Positions 1 to 5,963 of a stretch of DNA of 11,062 nt are shown here, in pieces. Positions within the stretch are counted from its first letter, which is position 1, and every line of letters starts with the position of its first letter. The position numbers and the translations under genes are program-made. This stretch comes from Clostridiales bacterium (GTDB taxonomy: Bacteria; Bacillota; Clostridia; Oscillospirales; Oscillospiraceae), in assembly GCA_012728025.1 (NCBI GenBank), contig JAAYFX010000119.1:1-11062 (forward strand), given 5' to 3'. The notes under the pieces were generated by a model. It saw only the letters and a program-made list of their open reading frames with translations. It had not been told where the DNA came from and did not search any database.

Positions 1-826
1 ACTTGTGCTCCTATCCTCTCTTCCCGGTACAGCAGTCACATCTGTGAAAATAGCCGGCGTGCAGCATGAGTTTTCCACAGTCCCCGGCGTTAAAGAGGAC
101 GTGACTGAAATAGTTCTCAATGTCAAGGGCATCATTTTAAAGCTCCACAGCGAAGGCCCCAAAACGGTTTATATCGAAGCATCCGGCGAGGGTGTAATTA
201 CGGCAGGTGATATAAAGGCCGATTCTGACGTTGAAATACAAAATCCCGAGCTTCATATTGCGACCCTTGGTCCGGACGGATATTTAAGCATGGAACTGGT
301 CGTTGACCATGGTAGGGGATATGTAGTCGCTGAAAAGAACAAGACACAGCAGCAGGTTATCGGTACCATTCCGGTAGACTCCATTTACTCACCGGTATTA
401 AAGGTTAACTATACTGTTGAGAATACTCGTGTCGGCAACAAAACCGACTACGACAAACTTTCTATCGAAGTTTGGACAGACAAGACCATAACGCCCCGTG
501 ACGCTGTTTCCCTTGGCGCAAAGATACTTTGCGACCATTTCACTCTCTTTACCGACCTGTCAGAGACTATCGGCAGCGAATCTACGGTGAAGGAAAAGAT
601 TGAAGCCCAGAGGGACAAGGTTCTTGAGATGACTATCGAAGAGCTGGACCTTTCTGTGCGCAGCTTCAACTGCTTAAAGCGGGCTAACATCAACACCGTC
701 GAGGACCTTATTGCAAAGACTCAAGATGAGATGATAAAGGTTCGAAACCTCGGACGCAAGTCTCTTGAGGAAGTGGAGCATAAGCTTGCAATGATGGGTC
801 TTGCCCTTGCCAGCGACGAAAACTAA
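1..826 (+). CDS. rpoA: DNA-directed RNA polymerase subunit alpha (5' truncated by window edge)
   Basis: This is the alpha subunit of RNA polymerase; its dimer scaffolds beta and beta' and its C-terminal domain contacts UP elements and activators. About 274 residues are visible. The first complete codon is at position 2, so the GTG at 5 is an internal Val, not a start, and roughly 45 N-terminal residues are missing compared with a usual length of about 315. The visible N-terminal domain opens with VLLSSLPGTAVTSVKI, followed by the insert domain with HIATLGPDGYLSMEL. The C-terminal domain, around visible residues 211-267, has VRSFNCLK (the DNA-contacting Arg/Asn/Cys cluster) and NLGRKSLEEVE, the helix-hairpin-helix end. 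It ends with TAA at 824-826, and rplQ follows after 86 bases, the standard order at the end of the ribosomal-protein operon. The codon at 2-4 reads Leu where the family has Arg. Identification is essentially certain. Confidence 0.97.
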   Translation, partial: LVLLSSLPGTAVTSVKIAGVQHEFSTVPGVKEDVTEIVLNVKGIILKLHSEGPKTVYIEASGEGVITAGDIKADSDVEIQNPELHIATLGPDGYLSMELVVDHGRGYVVAEKNKTQQQVIGTIPVDSIYSPVLKVNYTVENTRVGNKTDYDKLSIEVWTDKTITPRDAVSLGAKILCDHFTLFTDLSETIGSESTVKEKIEAQRDKVLEMTIEELDLSVRSFNCLKRANINTVEDLIAKTQDEMIKVRNLGRKSLEEVEHKLAMMGLALASDEN

Positions 827-895
827 TAATATCCGGAGCAACACCAAGATTACGAAACAGGCGGATAAACACCCCTGAGCCCTTTATACTCTTAA

Positions 896-903
896 AAGGA
901 GGA
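896..903 (+). promoter_or_regulatory. Ribosome binding site of rplQ
   Basis: AAGGAGGA is a near-perfect Shine-Dalgarno, 9 bases before the ATG at 913. It fixes the L17 start. Confidence 0.85.
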
Positions 904-912
904 AATCCATAT

Positions 913-1254
913 ATGCCCACCAACAGAAAGCTCGGTAAGCCCACCGATGCGCGTATGGCCATGTTAAGGCAGCAGGTGACAGACCTGCTGGACAACGGCC
1001 GCATGGAGACAACCGTCACCCGTGCAAAGGAAATTGGGCCTCTGGCCGAGAAAATGATAAGTCTGGGAAAGAAAAACTCCCTTGCAAACTACCGTCAGGC
1101 TTTATCCTTTATAACAAGGGAGGATGTAGCCAAGAAGCTGTTTGACGAGATAGCTCCAAAATATGCCGAGCGCAACGGAGGTTACACACGCATTTATCGT
1201 GTTGGCCCCCGCCGTGGCGACGCAGCCGAGATGGCTATCATAGAGCTGGTGTAA
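913..1254 (+). CDS. rplQ: 50S ribosomal protein L17
   Basis: L17 is a large-subunit ribosomal protein near the polypeptide exit tunnel. The 113-residue product matches the family length of about 110-130. It shows the family's N-terminal signature (RKLGKPTDARMAMLRQQV), then NGRMETTVTRAKE, a region rich in Lys and Arg, and the C-terminal GGYTRIYRVGPRRGDAAEMA, followed by a short Glu-Leu-Val end. The ATG at 913 is preceded by a strong Shine-Dalgarno. The gene lies 86 bases after rpoA with no terminator between them, so the two are almost certainly co-transcribed. It is the last gene of the run, because a strong intrinsic terminator begins 12 bases after its TAA. I see nothing unusual in the protein. 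Confidence 0.97.
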   Translation: MPTNRKLGKPTDARMAMLRQQVTDLLDNGRMETTVTRAKEIGPLAEKMISLGKKNSLANYRQALSFITREDVAKKLFDEIAPKYAERNGGYTRIYRVGPRRGDAAEMAIIELV

Positions 1255-1266
1255 AAAACCATTTAA

Positions 1267-1302
1267 AAAGCCGTTCGTCAGGATTAGCTGACGAGCGGCT
1301 TT
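1267..1302. terminator. Strong, probably bidirectional intrinsic terminator between rplQ and spoVAC
   Basis: Bases 1267-1281 (AAAGCCGTTCGTCAG) pair with 1288-1302 (CTGACGAGCGGCTTT) around the six-base loop GATTAG. This gives a 15-bp stem with one T-G wobble. On the plus strand it runs into CTTTCTTTT, and on the minus strand into CTTTTTAAAT. It lies between the convergent stop codons of rplQ (1254) and spoVAC (1316), so it can end both transcripts. Confidence 0.92.
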
Positions 1303-1315
1303 CTTTTAATCCGGC

Positions 1316-1771
1316 TTATGAAAAAAGTCCGCATAGCCACAGGATTACACCGTAAACTATACTGGAAGATATGCCATAAACAATGACAGGGCCGGATATT
1401 ATAAACATCTTCGCCCCTGTTCCGGTGACATATCCTTCAGTTTTAAATTCCAAAGCAGGCGAGACAACGGCGTTTGCAAAGCCGGTTATGGGCACGATGG
1501 TTCCGGCGCCGGCAAATTTTGCAAGCCTTCCGTAAAGCCCCAGTCCGGTAAGGGCAGCACCCAGAAAAACAAGGCCTATGCTGCTCCAAGTACCAGCAGT
1601 TTTAGGGTCAAGGCCAAAGGTGCTTAAGCATTCAATTATTGCCTGACCAAGGCAGCAAATTGCCCCGCCTACTAAAAAAGCCTTTAGTGTGTTTGTAAAA
1701 AGTTTTGAGCTTGGGGCTCTTTTCTTGCAATATTCCTCGTATTCTTCTTTTGACATCCTGAAGTAAGCCAA
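1316..1771 (-). CDS. spoVAC: Stage V sporulation protein AC (SpoVAC family), probable TTG start
   Basis: SpoVAC is a membrane component of the SpoVA channel, which in spore-formers moves Ca-dipicolinic acid into the forespore and releases it in germination. From the TTG the product is 151 residues, very close to the usual 150 or so. It has the family opening MSKEEYEEYCKK, hydrophobic segments such as FLVGGAICCLGQAII and GLVFLGAALTGLGLY, the conserved KFAGAGTIVPITGFAN stretch, SPALEFKTEGYVTG, and a hydrophobic C-terminus. Starting at the in-frame ATG at 1840 would add 23 residues unlike the family and has no ribosome binding site. The TTG at 1771 has AAGGGAGG seven bases upstream. The SpoVAD and SpoVAE partners are not nearby, so this is an orphan copy or they lie elsewhere. 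The upstream minus-strand gene ends 89 bases away. A sigma-G-like promoter is possible in that gap. The family call is firm, the start good. Confidence 0.9.
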   Translation of the reverse strand: MAYFRMSKEEYEEYCKKRAPSSKLFTNTLKAFLVGGAICCLGQAIIECLSTFGLDPKTAGTWSSIGLVFLGAALTGLGLYGRLAKFAGAGTIVPITGFANAVVSPALEFKTEGYVTGTGAKMFIISGPVIVYGISSSIVYGVILWLCGLFS

Positions 1772-1778
1772 AATTATG

Positions 1779-1786
1779 CCTCCCTT
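1779..1786 (-). promoter_or_regulatory. Ribosome binding site that selects the TTG start of spoVAC
   Basis: On the minus strand this reads AAGGGAGG, seven bases before TTG at 1771-1769. None of the alternative in-frame ATG codons (1840, 1804, 1756) has a comparable site at proper distance, so the TTG is the favoured start. Confidence 0.75.
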
Positions 1787-1818
1787 GCGAATACCTATAC
1801 GCATTAAGCGCTCAGATA

Positions 1819-1849
1819 TATTATATCGCAAAAGAGGCATTATTATTAA
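1819..1849 (-). promoter_or_regulatory. Candidate promoter of spoVAC (sigma-G-like)
   Basis: On the minus strand TTAATA (1849-1844), an 18-base spacer, then TATAATA (1825-1819). This is close to the sigma-G pattern TGAATA / CATACTA with 17-18 bp, fitting a late forespore gene. TATAAT is also a perfect sigma-A -10, but the -35 is poor for sigma-A. The predicted start, near 1812, is upstream of the TTG at 1771 and downstream of the rejected ATG at 1840. This is an AT-rich stretch, so chance similarity is possible. Confidence 0.35.
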
Positions 1850-1860
1850 TTTTGCTTTTT

Positions 1861-2268
1861 TCAGAGATTAAGGCTGATGTTTTCAATACCGTTCATTTCA
1901 AATTCCGTCATATAGTTATCCATCCGTGCGGTAAGCTCGCCAATATCGTCAGGGGAAAGCTGTTCCTCGCTCATATCACGCCTTGCCAGCTCCTCGGCAA
2001 GTATATCGAAGAAAACAGCGTCCTCATAGTCGGCTATGGCCTCATGTATGCCGCCTTCTTCATAAGCCTGAGAGGGGAAGACATGGCCCATAAAAACCTG
2101 CGACAGCTCGGGCATATCATTTTTTGAAGCCAAGCCAAAAAGTTTTTCCTGAAGCTGGTCATAGGCCTCAAAACGGTCCAGCCCCCTTGTGGAATTTAAT
2201 ACCCAGTTTCCTATATACGCCAAATCCAGAAGATGCCGGAATTCTTTTTGCGTCAACTCGATATTCAT
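1861..2268 (-). CDS. Uncharacterised acidic protein, 135 residues
   Basis: I cannot assign a function. The product is small, strongly acidic and probably soluble and mostly helical, with no signal peptide or membrane segment. It opens with MNIELTQKEFRHLLDLAYIG and NWVLNSTRG, which resembles conserved Clostridia hypothetical proteins that begin with an acidic residue/Leu-Thr and a Leu-rich helix; that is recollection, not a search. The middle has DRFEAYDQLQEKLFGLASK and the C-terminal half is rich in Asp/Glu (HEAIADYEDAVFFDILAEEL). No metal-binding or catalytic motif is obvious. The ATG at 2268 has a good Shine-Dalgarno, AAAGGAGA at 2281-2274, five bases upstream. spoVAC follows 89 bases downstream on the same strand, so partial co-transcription is possible. 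It is very probably a real gene because of the ribosome binding site, codon use and length. Confidence 0.8.
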   Translation of the reverse strand: MNIELTQKEFRHLLDLAYIGNWVLNSTRGLDRFEAYDQLQEKLFGLASKNDMPELSQVFMGHVFPSQAYEEGGIHEAIADYEDAVFFDILAEELARRDMSEEQLSPDDIGELTARMDNYMTEFEMNGIENISLNL

Positions 2269-2325
2269 AAAAGTCTCCTTTCAAAGCGGCGCAACTGAAA
2301 AGGGTGCGCACACTTTTTAAGCGCA

Positions 2326-2341
2326 GCGGTTAAATAACCGC
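2326..2341. repeat. Perfect inverted repeat, possible operator or leader hairpin
   Basis: GCGGTTA (2326-2332) and TAACCGC (2335-2341) are exact inverted copies separated by AA. It lies 58 bases upstream of the ATG of the 135-residue protein, inside its likely 5' leader. There is no adjacent T-run on either strand, so it is not a standard terminator. Confidence 0.5.
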
Positions 2342-2429
2342 AACACAAAAATGAGATGCTTTGCGGCGGCGGAGCTTTTTGCCCTTAAGGAAAACATAAA
2401 CTCCAAAAAGACATAGGCCGCCTAAAATC

Positions 2430-2438
2430 ATTATATCA
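2430..2438 (-). promoter_or_regulatory. Candidate extended -10 promoter for the 135-residue protein
   Basis: On the minus strand this reads TGATATAAT, an extended -10 (TGnTATAAT). The region 17 bases upstream (TAGAAT) is a poor -35, which extended -10 promoters can tolerate. The leader would be about 155 bases and include the inverted repeat at 2326-2341. The region is A+T-rich, so confidence is low. Confidence 0.3.
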
Positions 2439-2622
2439 AAATACTAAAAATAATTCTACTAGTTATATTATACTAATTTTGACAAAAGGATATGTTTGCT
2501 GTAAGCATGGCTACACAAACAGATTTTATAAATAATATCATTATATTATTGTAATTAAGCCAATCTTTTGGGAAAAGGCAGGTAAGAAAAAGACTGTCGG
2601 CCCTTTAAGACTATTATACACA

Positions 2623-2650
2623 AGATGACCCTTGAATTTGCTGGTCATTT
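2623..2650. repeat. Inverted repeat around the murI -35
   Basis: ATGACC (2625-2630) and GGTCAT (2643-2648) are exact inverted copies. With a G-T wobble and one more A-T pair they form an 8-bp stem over 2623-2630 and 2643-2650. The 12-base centre contains the predicted -35 TTGAAT, a layout typical of operators. There is no known binding protein to assign. Confidence 0.4.
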
Positions 2651-2660
2651 AGACTATTAT
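2632..2660 (+). promoter_or_regulatory. Predicted sigma-A promoter of murI
   Basis: TTGAAT (2632-2637), 17 bases, TATTAT (2655-2660). Spacing is ideal, with four of six and five of six matches to the consensus. Transcription would begin near 2667, giving a leader of about 45 bases that starts with a small CGCCC/GGGCG hairpin (2668-2681). Confidence 0.55.
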
Positions 2661-2711
2661 ATTATGGCGCCCGAAGGGGCGGGCAATTTCCTTAAATGAA
2701 AGGGGTGCCAT

Positions 2712-3539
2712 ATGGACGAAAGACCCATTGGAATATTTGATTCGGGACTTGGGGGCTTAACGGCGGCCGAGGAGCTTCGGCGGCTTATGCCCTTTGAGGA
2801 TATAATATATATTGGTGACTCACATAATATGCCATATGGCGAAAAAACGCCGGAGCAGATTGTTTCGATGTCACGAAATAATCTAAGGTTCTTATTGGAG
2901 CATGATGTTAAGGCAGTTTTTATAGCTTGCGGCACAGCGACGACAAACGCCTTGGATATACTGCGGAAAGAGTGCCCTGTGCCTGTTTTTGGAGTTGTGG
3001 AGCCGGCAGTCAGGGAGGCTGTGAAGACCACAGAAAACGGCAGGGTTGGCATTTTGGCCACCCGTGCCAGCGTTGCCTCCGGTGAATACCAAAGATTATT
3101 AAAAAAGCTTTCTCCTGAGCTTTTTGTTACGGCGAATGCCTGCCCGAAATTTGCGGGCATGGTAGAAGAGGGCATCTTTGACAGGCATGACGAAAGAGTC
3201 CTTATAGCAGCGGGAGAATATCTGCCCCCTTTAAAGGCGGCAAAGGTGGATACGATAATCCTAGGCTGTACCCACTATCCCCTTTTAGCCGACGTTATAA
3301 GGGACTTTATGGGCGAGGTTAAGCTTATAAGCTCGGGGGCTGCCGCCGCTAGAAGTCTTTGTGCCCTGCTTGTGGAAAAAGGCATGGCGAGAGAAGGCGC
3401 AAAGGGTGAAACTCTCTTTTTCACCACAGGTGAGGCAAGGGGGTTTTCCGAAAAGGCAGGGCTTATGCTTGGCCGTGATATTTCCGAAAAGCTTAGAAAA
3501 ATACAGCCCCTTTCTTTTGACAGAGGGGGAAAGATATAA
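2712..3539 (+). CDS. murI: Glutamate racemase
   Basis: Cytosolic, cofactor-independent racemase that interconverts L- and D-glutamate, supplying D-Glu for the peptidoglycan stem peptide. The 275-residue product has the family's usual length and all landmarks. GIFDSGLGGL opens it with the catalytic Asp10-Ser11 pair. IGDSHNMPYGEKT gives the PYG motif at 41-43. IACGTATTNA contains the first catalytic Cys73, NACPKFAGMVEEG is near 142-154, and LGCTHYPLL has the second catalytic pair Cys186 and His188. The residue after Cys73 is Gly, while the commonest form of this motif is CNT. The ATG at 2712 has AAAGGGG at 2699-2705, six bases upstream. A promoter lies 50-80 bases upstream. DUF1934 and argS follow on the same strand after 162 bases, so read-through into them is possible. 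Aspartate racemase was considered, but the Glu-racemase-like LGCTHYPLL and length favour MurI. Confidence 0.95.
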   Translation: MDERPIGIFDSGLGGLTAAEELRRLMPFEDIIYIGDSHNMPYGEKTPEQIVSMSRNNLRFLLEHDVKAVFIACGTATTNALDILRKECPVPVFGVVEPAVREAVKTTENGRVGILATRASVASGEYQRLLKKLSPELFVTANACPKFAGMVEEGIFDRHDERVLIAAGEYLPPLKAAKVDTIILGCTHYPLLADVIRDFMGEVKLISSGAAAARSLCALLVEKGMAREGAKGETLFFTTGEARGFSEKAGLMLGRDISEKLRKIQPLSFDRGGKI

Positions 3540-3701
3540 TATACTATAAACCCCTACGGGGAACATTATATTTAATTTATATTCAGATATTATAACTTGC
3601 CACGCAATTTATAATATAATTTAAAAGCCCTTGGAACGGTTATAGCCAACGGCGTAAAAACCGCAGGCAGGGAAGGGCGCATATATTAAGGGGTAATTTT
3701 A

Positions 3702-4151
3702 ATGGATATGAAAAGGGTACTTATTTCAATAGAGGGCACACAGCAAAACCCCGACGGAGAGGACAGCCGCATTGAGTTTGTAACAGACGGTTTGTTCCAC
3801 TTTAAAAACGGCGAGGGGGGATTTTCATATATGGAAAGCGAGCTTACAGGTATGGAGGGCACAAAAACCTCCTTTACGGTAAGCCCCTTGGGGGTTATCA
3901 TGACCCGAGAGGGAAGCCTTAACAGCCGTATGATATTTGAGCAGGGAAAAAAGCATAACTTCCTGTATGAAACGCCCTTTGGTTCCACCACCATGGGGGT
4001 TAACACCAGAAGTGTCATGGTGGATTTAGACGAAAACGGCGGAGACATGGAAATAGACTATGTTGTGGATTTCCAGCACTCGGTAGTTGGACATAACCTT
4101 TTTAAAATAAATGTGCGTGAGCAGAGGGATGATATAGGATGTCAAATTTAA
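3702..4151 (+). CDS. DUF1934 (YwiB-like) small beta-barrel protein
   Basis: A 149-residue protein that matches the DUF1934 family, whose known structure is calycin-like; its biochemical role is unknown. Visible features are the first strand KRVLISIEGTQQNPDGEDSR, the FVTDGLFHFKNGEGGFSYME region, ESELTGMEGTKTSF, then MTREGSLNSRMIFEQGKKH, the family-typical YETPFGSTTMGVNTRSV, and the C-terminal IDYVVDFQHSVVGHNLFKINV. There is no signal peptide or membrane helix. Alternating hydrophobic residues fit a beta-barrel. AAGGGG at 3688-3693 sits eight bases before the ATG at 3702; the second ATG at 3708 is less well spaced. Its TAA overlaps the start of argS by 13 bases. In Bacillus subtilis ywiB is likewise next to argS, so the pairing is conserved and suggests coupled expression, although this does not reveal its function. 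Confidence 0.88.
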   Translation: MDMKRVLISIEGTQQNPDGEDSRIEFVTDGLFHFKNGEGGFSYMESELTGMEGTKTSFTVSPLGVIMTREGSLNSRMIFEQGKKHNFLYETPFGSTTMGVNTRSVMVDLDENGGDMEIDYVVDFQHSVVGHNLFKINVREQRDDIGCQI

Positions 4152-5836
4152 TTGAGGATGCAAAGCTATCCGTAGACAAGCTTTTGAAAAAAGCCTATAC
4201 AAAGGCCGTTTCAAAGGGCGAACTTCCCGATACCGGAGGGCTTTCCGGCAAGGTGGAAATACCCAAGGACACGACAAAAGGCGACTATGCGGCAAACCAT
4301 GCAATGGCGGGGGCAAAGGCTTTTGGCCTGCCGCCAAGGAAGATTGCCGAGATACTTTTAAATAATCTGGAGCTTTCCGGCAGCTTTTTTGAAAGGGCTG
4401 AAATAGCAGGCCCCGGCTTTTTAAACCTGCACCTTGATGGCAGTTGGTATAAGACCGTCCTTGAGACGGTTTCTGCCGAGGGCAGTGATTACGGCCGCTC
4501 TGACGAAGGTCAGGGGGAAAAGGTTATGGTGGAGTTTGTTTCTGCAAACCCCACAGGCCCCATGACCATAGGAAACGCCAGAGGGGGCGTTTTAGGTGAT
4601 ACTTTGGCCTCGGTTTTGGACAAGGCGGGATACAGAGTCTCTCGGGAGTTTTACGTTAACGATGCCGGAAATCAGGTGGACCTTTTTGGAAAGTCCATAG
4701 AGGCCCGTTATATCCAGCTTATACGGGGCGAAGCCGCCATAGAGTTTCCGGAAAACGGTTACCATGGGGATGATATAAAAGAACTGGCAAGGCTCATCTA
4801 TGAGCGGGACGGGGAAAAATATCTGGATATGGATAGCCATGAGCGCTGTAAGCTTTTTGTGGAATTTGGCCTGCCTCACAACATCGCTCTTATGAAAAAG
4901 CATTTGGAGCGCTACCGCATTAATTTTGACGACTGGTTTTTGGAAAGCAGTCTCCATAAAAGCGGCTATGTGGCGGAAACTGTGGAGCTTTTAAAAGATG
5001 CCGGCCACACCTATGAAAAAGATGGTGCAATCTGGTTGAAAAATACGGATTTGGGCGCCGATAAGGACGAGGTTTTGCGCCGTGCCAACGGTTTTTATAC
5101 CTATTATGCAGTGGACATTGCCTATCACCGCAACAAGTTTACCCTTCGTGACTTTGACAGGGTCATAGACGTATGGGGGGCAGACCACCACGGCCATGCC
5201 ATACGTTTTGCAGCCTCTATGACAGCTCCCGAGCTTGGTCTTGCGGAGAAGCGGCTGGATTTTCTTATCATGCAAATGGTGCGGCTGGTTCGTGGCAACG
5301 AGGTTGTGAAGGTTTCTAAGCGTACGGGCAAGGCGCTTACCTTAAACGAGCTTTTAGATGAAATCGGCGTTGATGCCTGCCGCTTTTTCTTTAATGCCAA
5401 GCCGGATACCCATTTGGAGTTTGACCTTGACCTTGCCATTCGGCAGGATAGCGAAAATCCCGTTTATTATGTCCAGTATGCTCACGCAAGACTGTGTAGC
5501 CTGATTTCTGCCTTAGAACAGGAGGGGTTTTCTGTTAAAGACCCCAAACAGGTGGACATTTCCCTTCTCAACAGCGAACATGAGCATGAACTTATAAAGC
5601 AGCTTGCCCAGTATACCGAGGAAATTCGTCTGGCGGCAAGGGACTATGACCCCTCTCGCATTAACCGATATGTAATCGAGCTTGCCGCACGTTTTCACAG
5701 GTTTTACAATAACTGCCGCATAAAGGATGCAGAGGCTGAGCTTAAAAATGCCCGTCTTGTCCTGTGCGATTGCACACGTTCTGTAATTGCAAATGCCTTG
5801 GATGTGATTGGCGTAAGCGCTCCTGAAAAGATGTAA
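4139..5836 (+). CDS. argS: Arginyl-tRNA synthetase
   Basis: Class I synthetase that charges tRNA-Arg with arginine using ATP; it needs tRNA bound to activate arginine. The 565 residues fit the usual 550-580. In order: an N-terminal Add-1 domain (about 1-110) with GDYAANHAMAGAKAFG, the Rossmann catalytic domain with EFVSANPTGPMTIGNARGG (133-150), GREFY-type SREFYVNDAGNQVDLFG (168-184), RVIDVWGADHHGHAIRF (341-357), the KMSKS-class loop VKVSKRTGK (390-398), and the C-terminal DALR anticodon-binding domain beginning near NPVYYVQYAHARLCSL. The HIGH motif is unusual: residues 143-146 read TIGN. The KMSKS equivalent is KVSKR, which is common in ArgS. The ATG at 4139 lies inside the end of the DUF1934 gene; AGAGGG at 4123-4128 supplies a Shine-Dalgarno ten bases upstream. 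A strong terminator follows the stop. The protein is full-length and looks functional. Confidence 0.96.
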   Translation: MSNLIEDAKLSVDKLLKKAYTKAVSKGELPDTGGLSGKVEIPKDTTKGDYAANHAMAGAKAFGLPPRKIAEILLNNLELSGSFFERAEIAGPGFLNLHLDGSWYKTVLETVSAEGSDYGRSDEGQGEKVMVEFVSANPTGPMTIGNARGGVLGDTLASVLDKAGYRVSREFYVNDAGNQVDLFGKSIEARYIQLIRGEAAIEFPENGYHGDDIKELARLIYERDGEKYLDMDSHERCKLFVEFGLPHNIALMKKHLERYRINFDDWFLESSLHKSGYVAETVELLKDAGHTYEKDGAIWLKNTDLGADKDEVLRRANGFYTYYAVDIAYHRNKFTLRDFDRVIDVWGADHHGHAIRFAASMTAPELGLAEKRLDFLIMQMVRLVRGNEVVKVSKRTGKALTLNELLDEIGVDACRFFFNAKPDTHLEFDLDLAIRQDSENPVYYVQYAHARLCSLISALEQEGFSVKDPKQVDISLLNSEHEHELIKQLAQYTEEIRLAARDYDPSRINRYVIELAARFHRFYNNCRIKDAEAELKNARLVLCDCTRSVIANALDVIGVSAPEKM

Positions 5837-5852
5837 ATAAGAATAAATGACG

Positions 5853-5881
5853 CCGAGGGATTTTTTCCCTCGGTCTTTTTT
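5853..5881 (+). terminator. Intrinsic terminator of argS
   Basis: CCGAGGGA (5853-5860) pairs with TCCCTCGG (5866-5873) around a TTTTT loop. This is an 8-bp stem followed by TCTTTTTT (5874-5881), 16 bases after the argS stop. Confidence 0.92.
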
Positions 5882-5963
5882 ATACAGTTTCTCTTTCAGG
5901 GGATAGTGCGGTGTTAAACCTTTCGTGGAAAAGAATAAGAAACAAGCAGGTTTTCGTACATAG

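Larger units (their letters stand above)
2282..2631. other. Gene-free divergent intergenic region
   Basis: No convincing coding sequence is present between the minus-strand gene starting at 2268 and the murI promoter. The side near 2282-2400 has G+C-rich palindromes: GTGCGCAC at 2304-2311 and a seven-base inverted repeat at 2326-2341. The stretch 2425-2560 is very A+T-rich. It contains TATAAT-type elements facing the minus strand and a TTGACA at 2479-2484 on the plus strand whose spaced -10 is poor. I could not match any known riboswitch or small RNA. Confidence 0.5.

Noticed and set aside
1772..1840. N-terminal extension of spoVAC from the ATG at 1840
   Set aside because: There is no ribosome binding site, the 23 extra residues do not resemble the family, and a well-spaced AAGGGAGG points to TTG 1771.
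1852..2127. Plus-strand open frame opposite the 135-residue gene
   Set aside because: It has no ribosome binding site, unlikely composition, and overlaps a better-supported minus-strand gene.
2479..2507. TTGACA at 2479 as a plus-strand promoter
   Set aside because: At 17-18 bases the -10 candidates are TAAGCA or AAGCAT, which are poor, and the site is over 200 bases before murI, which has a better promoter.
3551..3561. CCCC-TAC-GGGG hairpin just after murI
   Set aside because: Only four base pairs with no following T-run; too weak to call a terminator.
3587..3620. Tandem TATAAT (3610 and 3615) as a promoter for DUF1934-argS
   Set aside because: No acceptable -35 at 16-18 bases from either copy and no TG extension. 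The A+T-rich gap makes chance TATAAT likely.
3628..3662. Possible leader structure CGGTT...AACCG with inner GCC/GGC upstream of DUF1934
   Set aside because: Short stems, no match to a known riboswitch or T-box that I can recognise, and no terminator/antiterminator pair.
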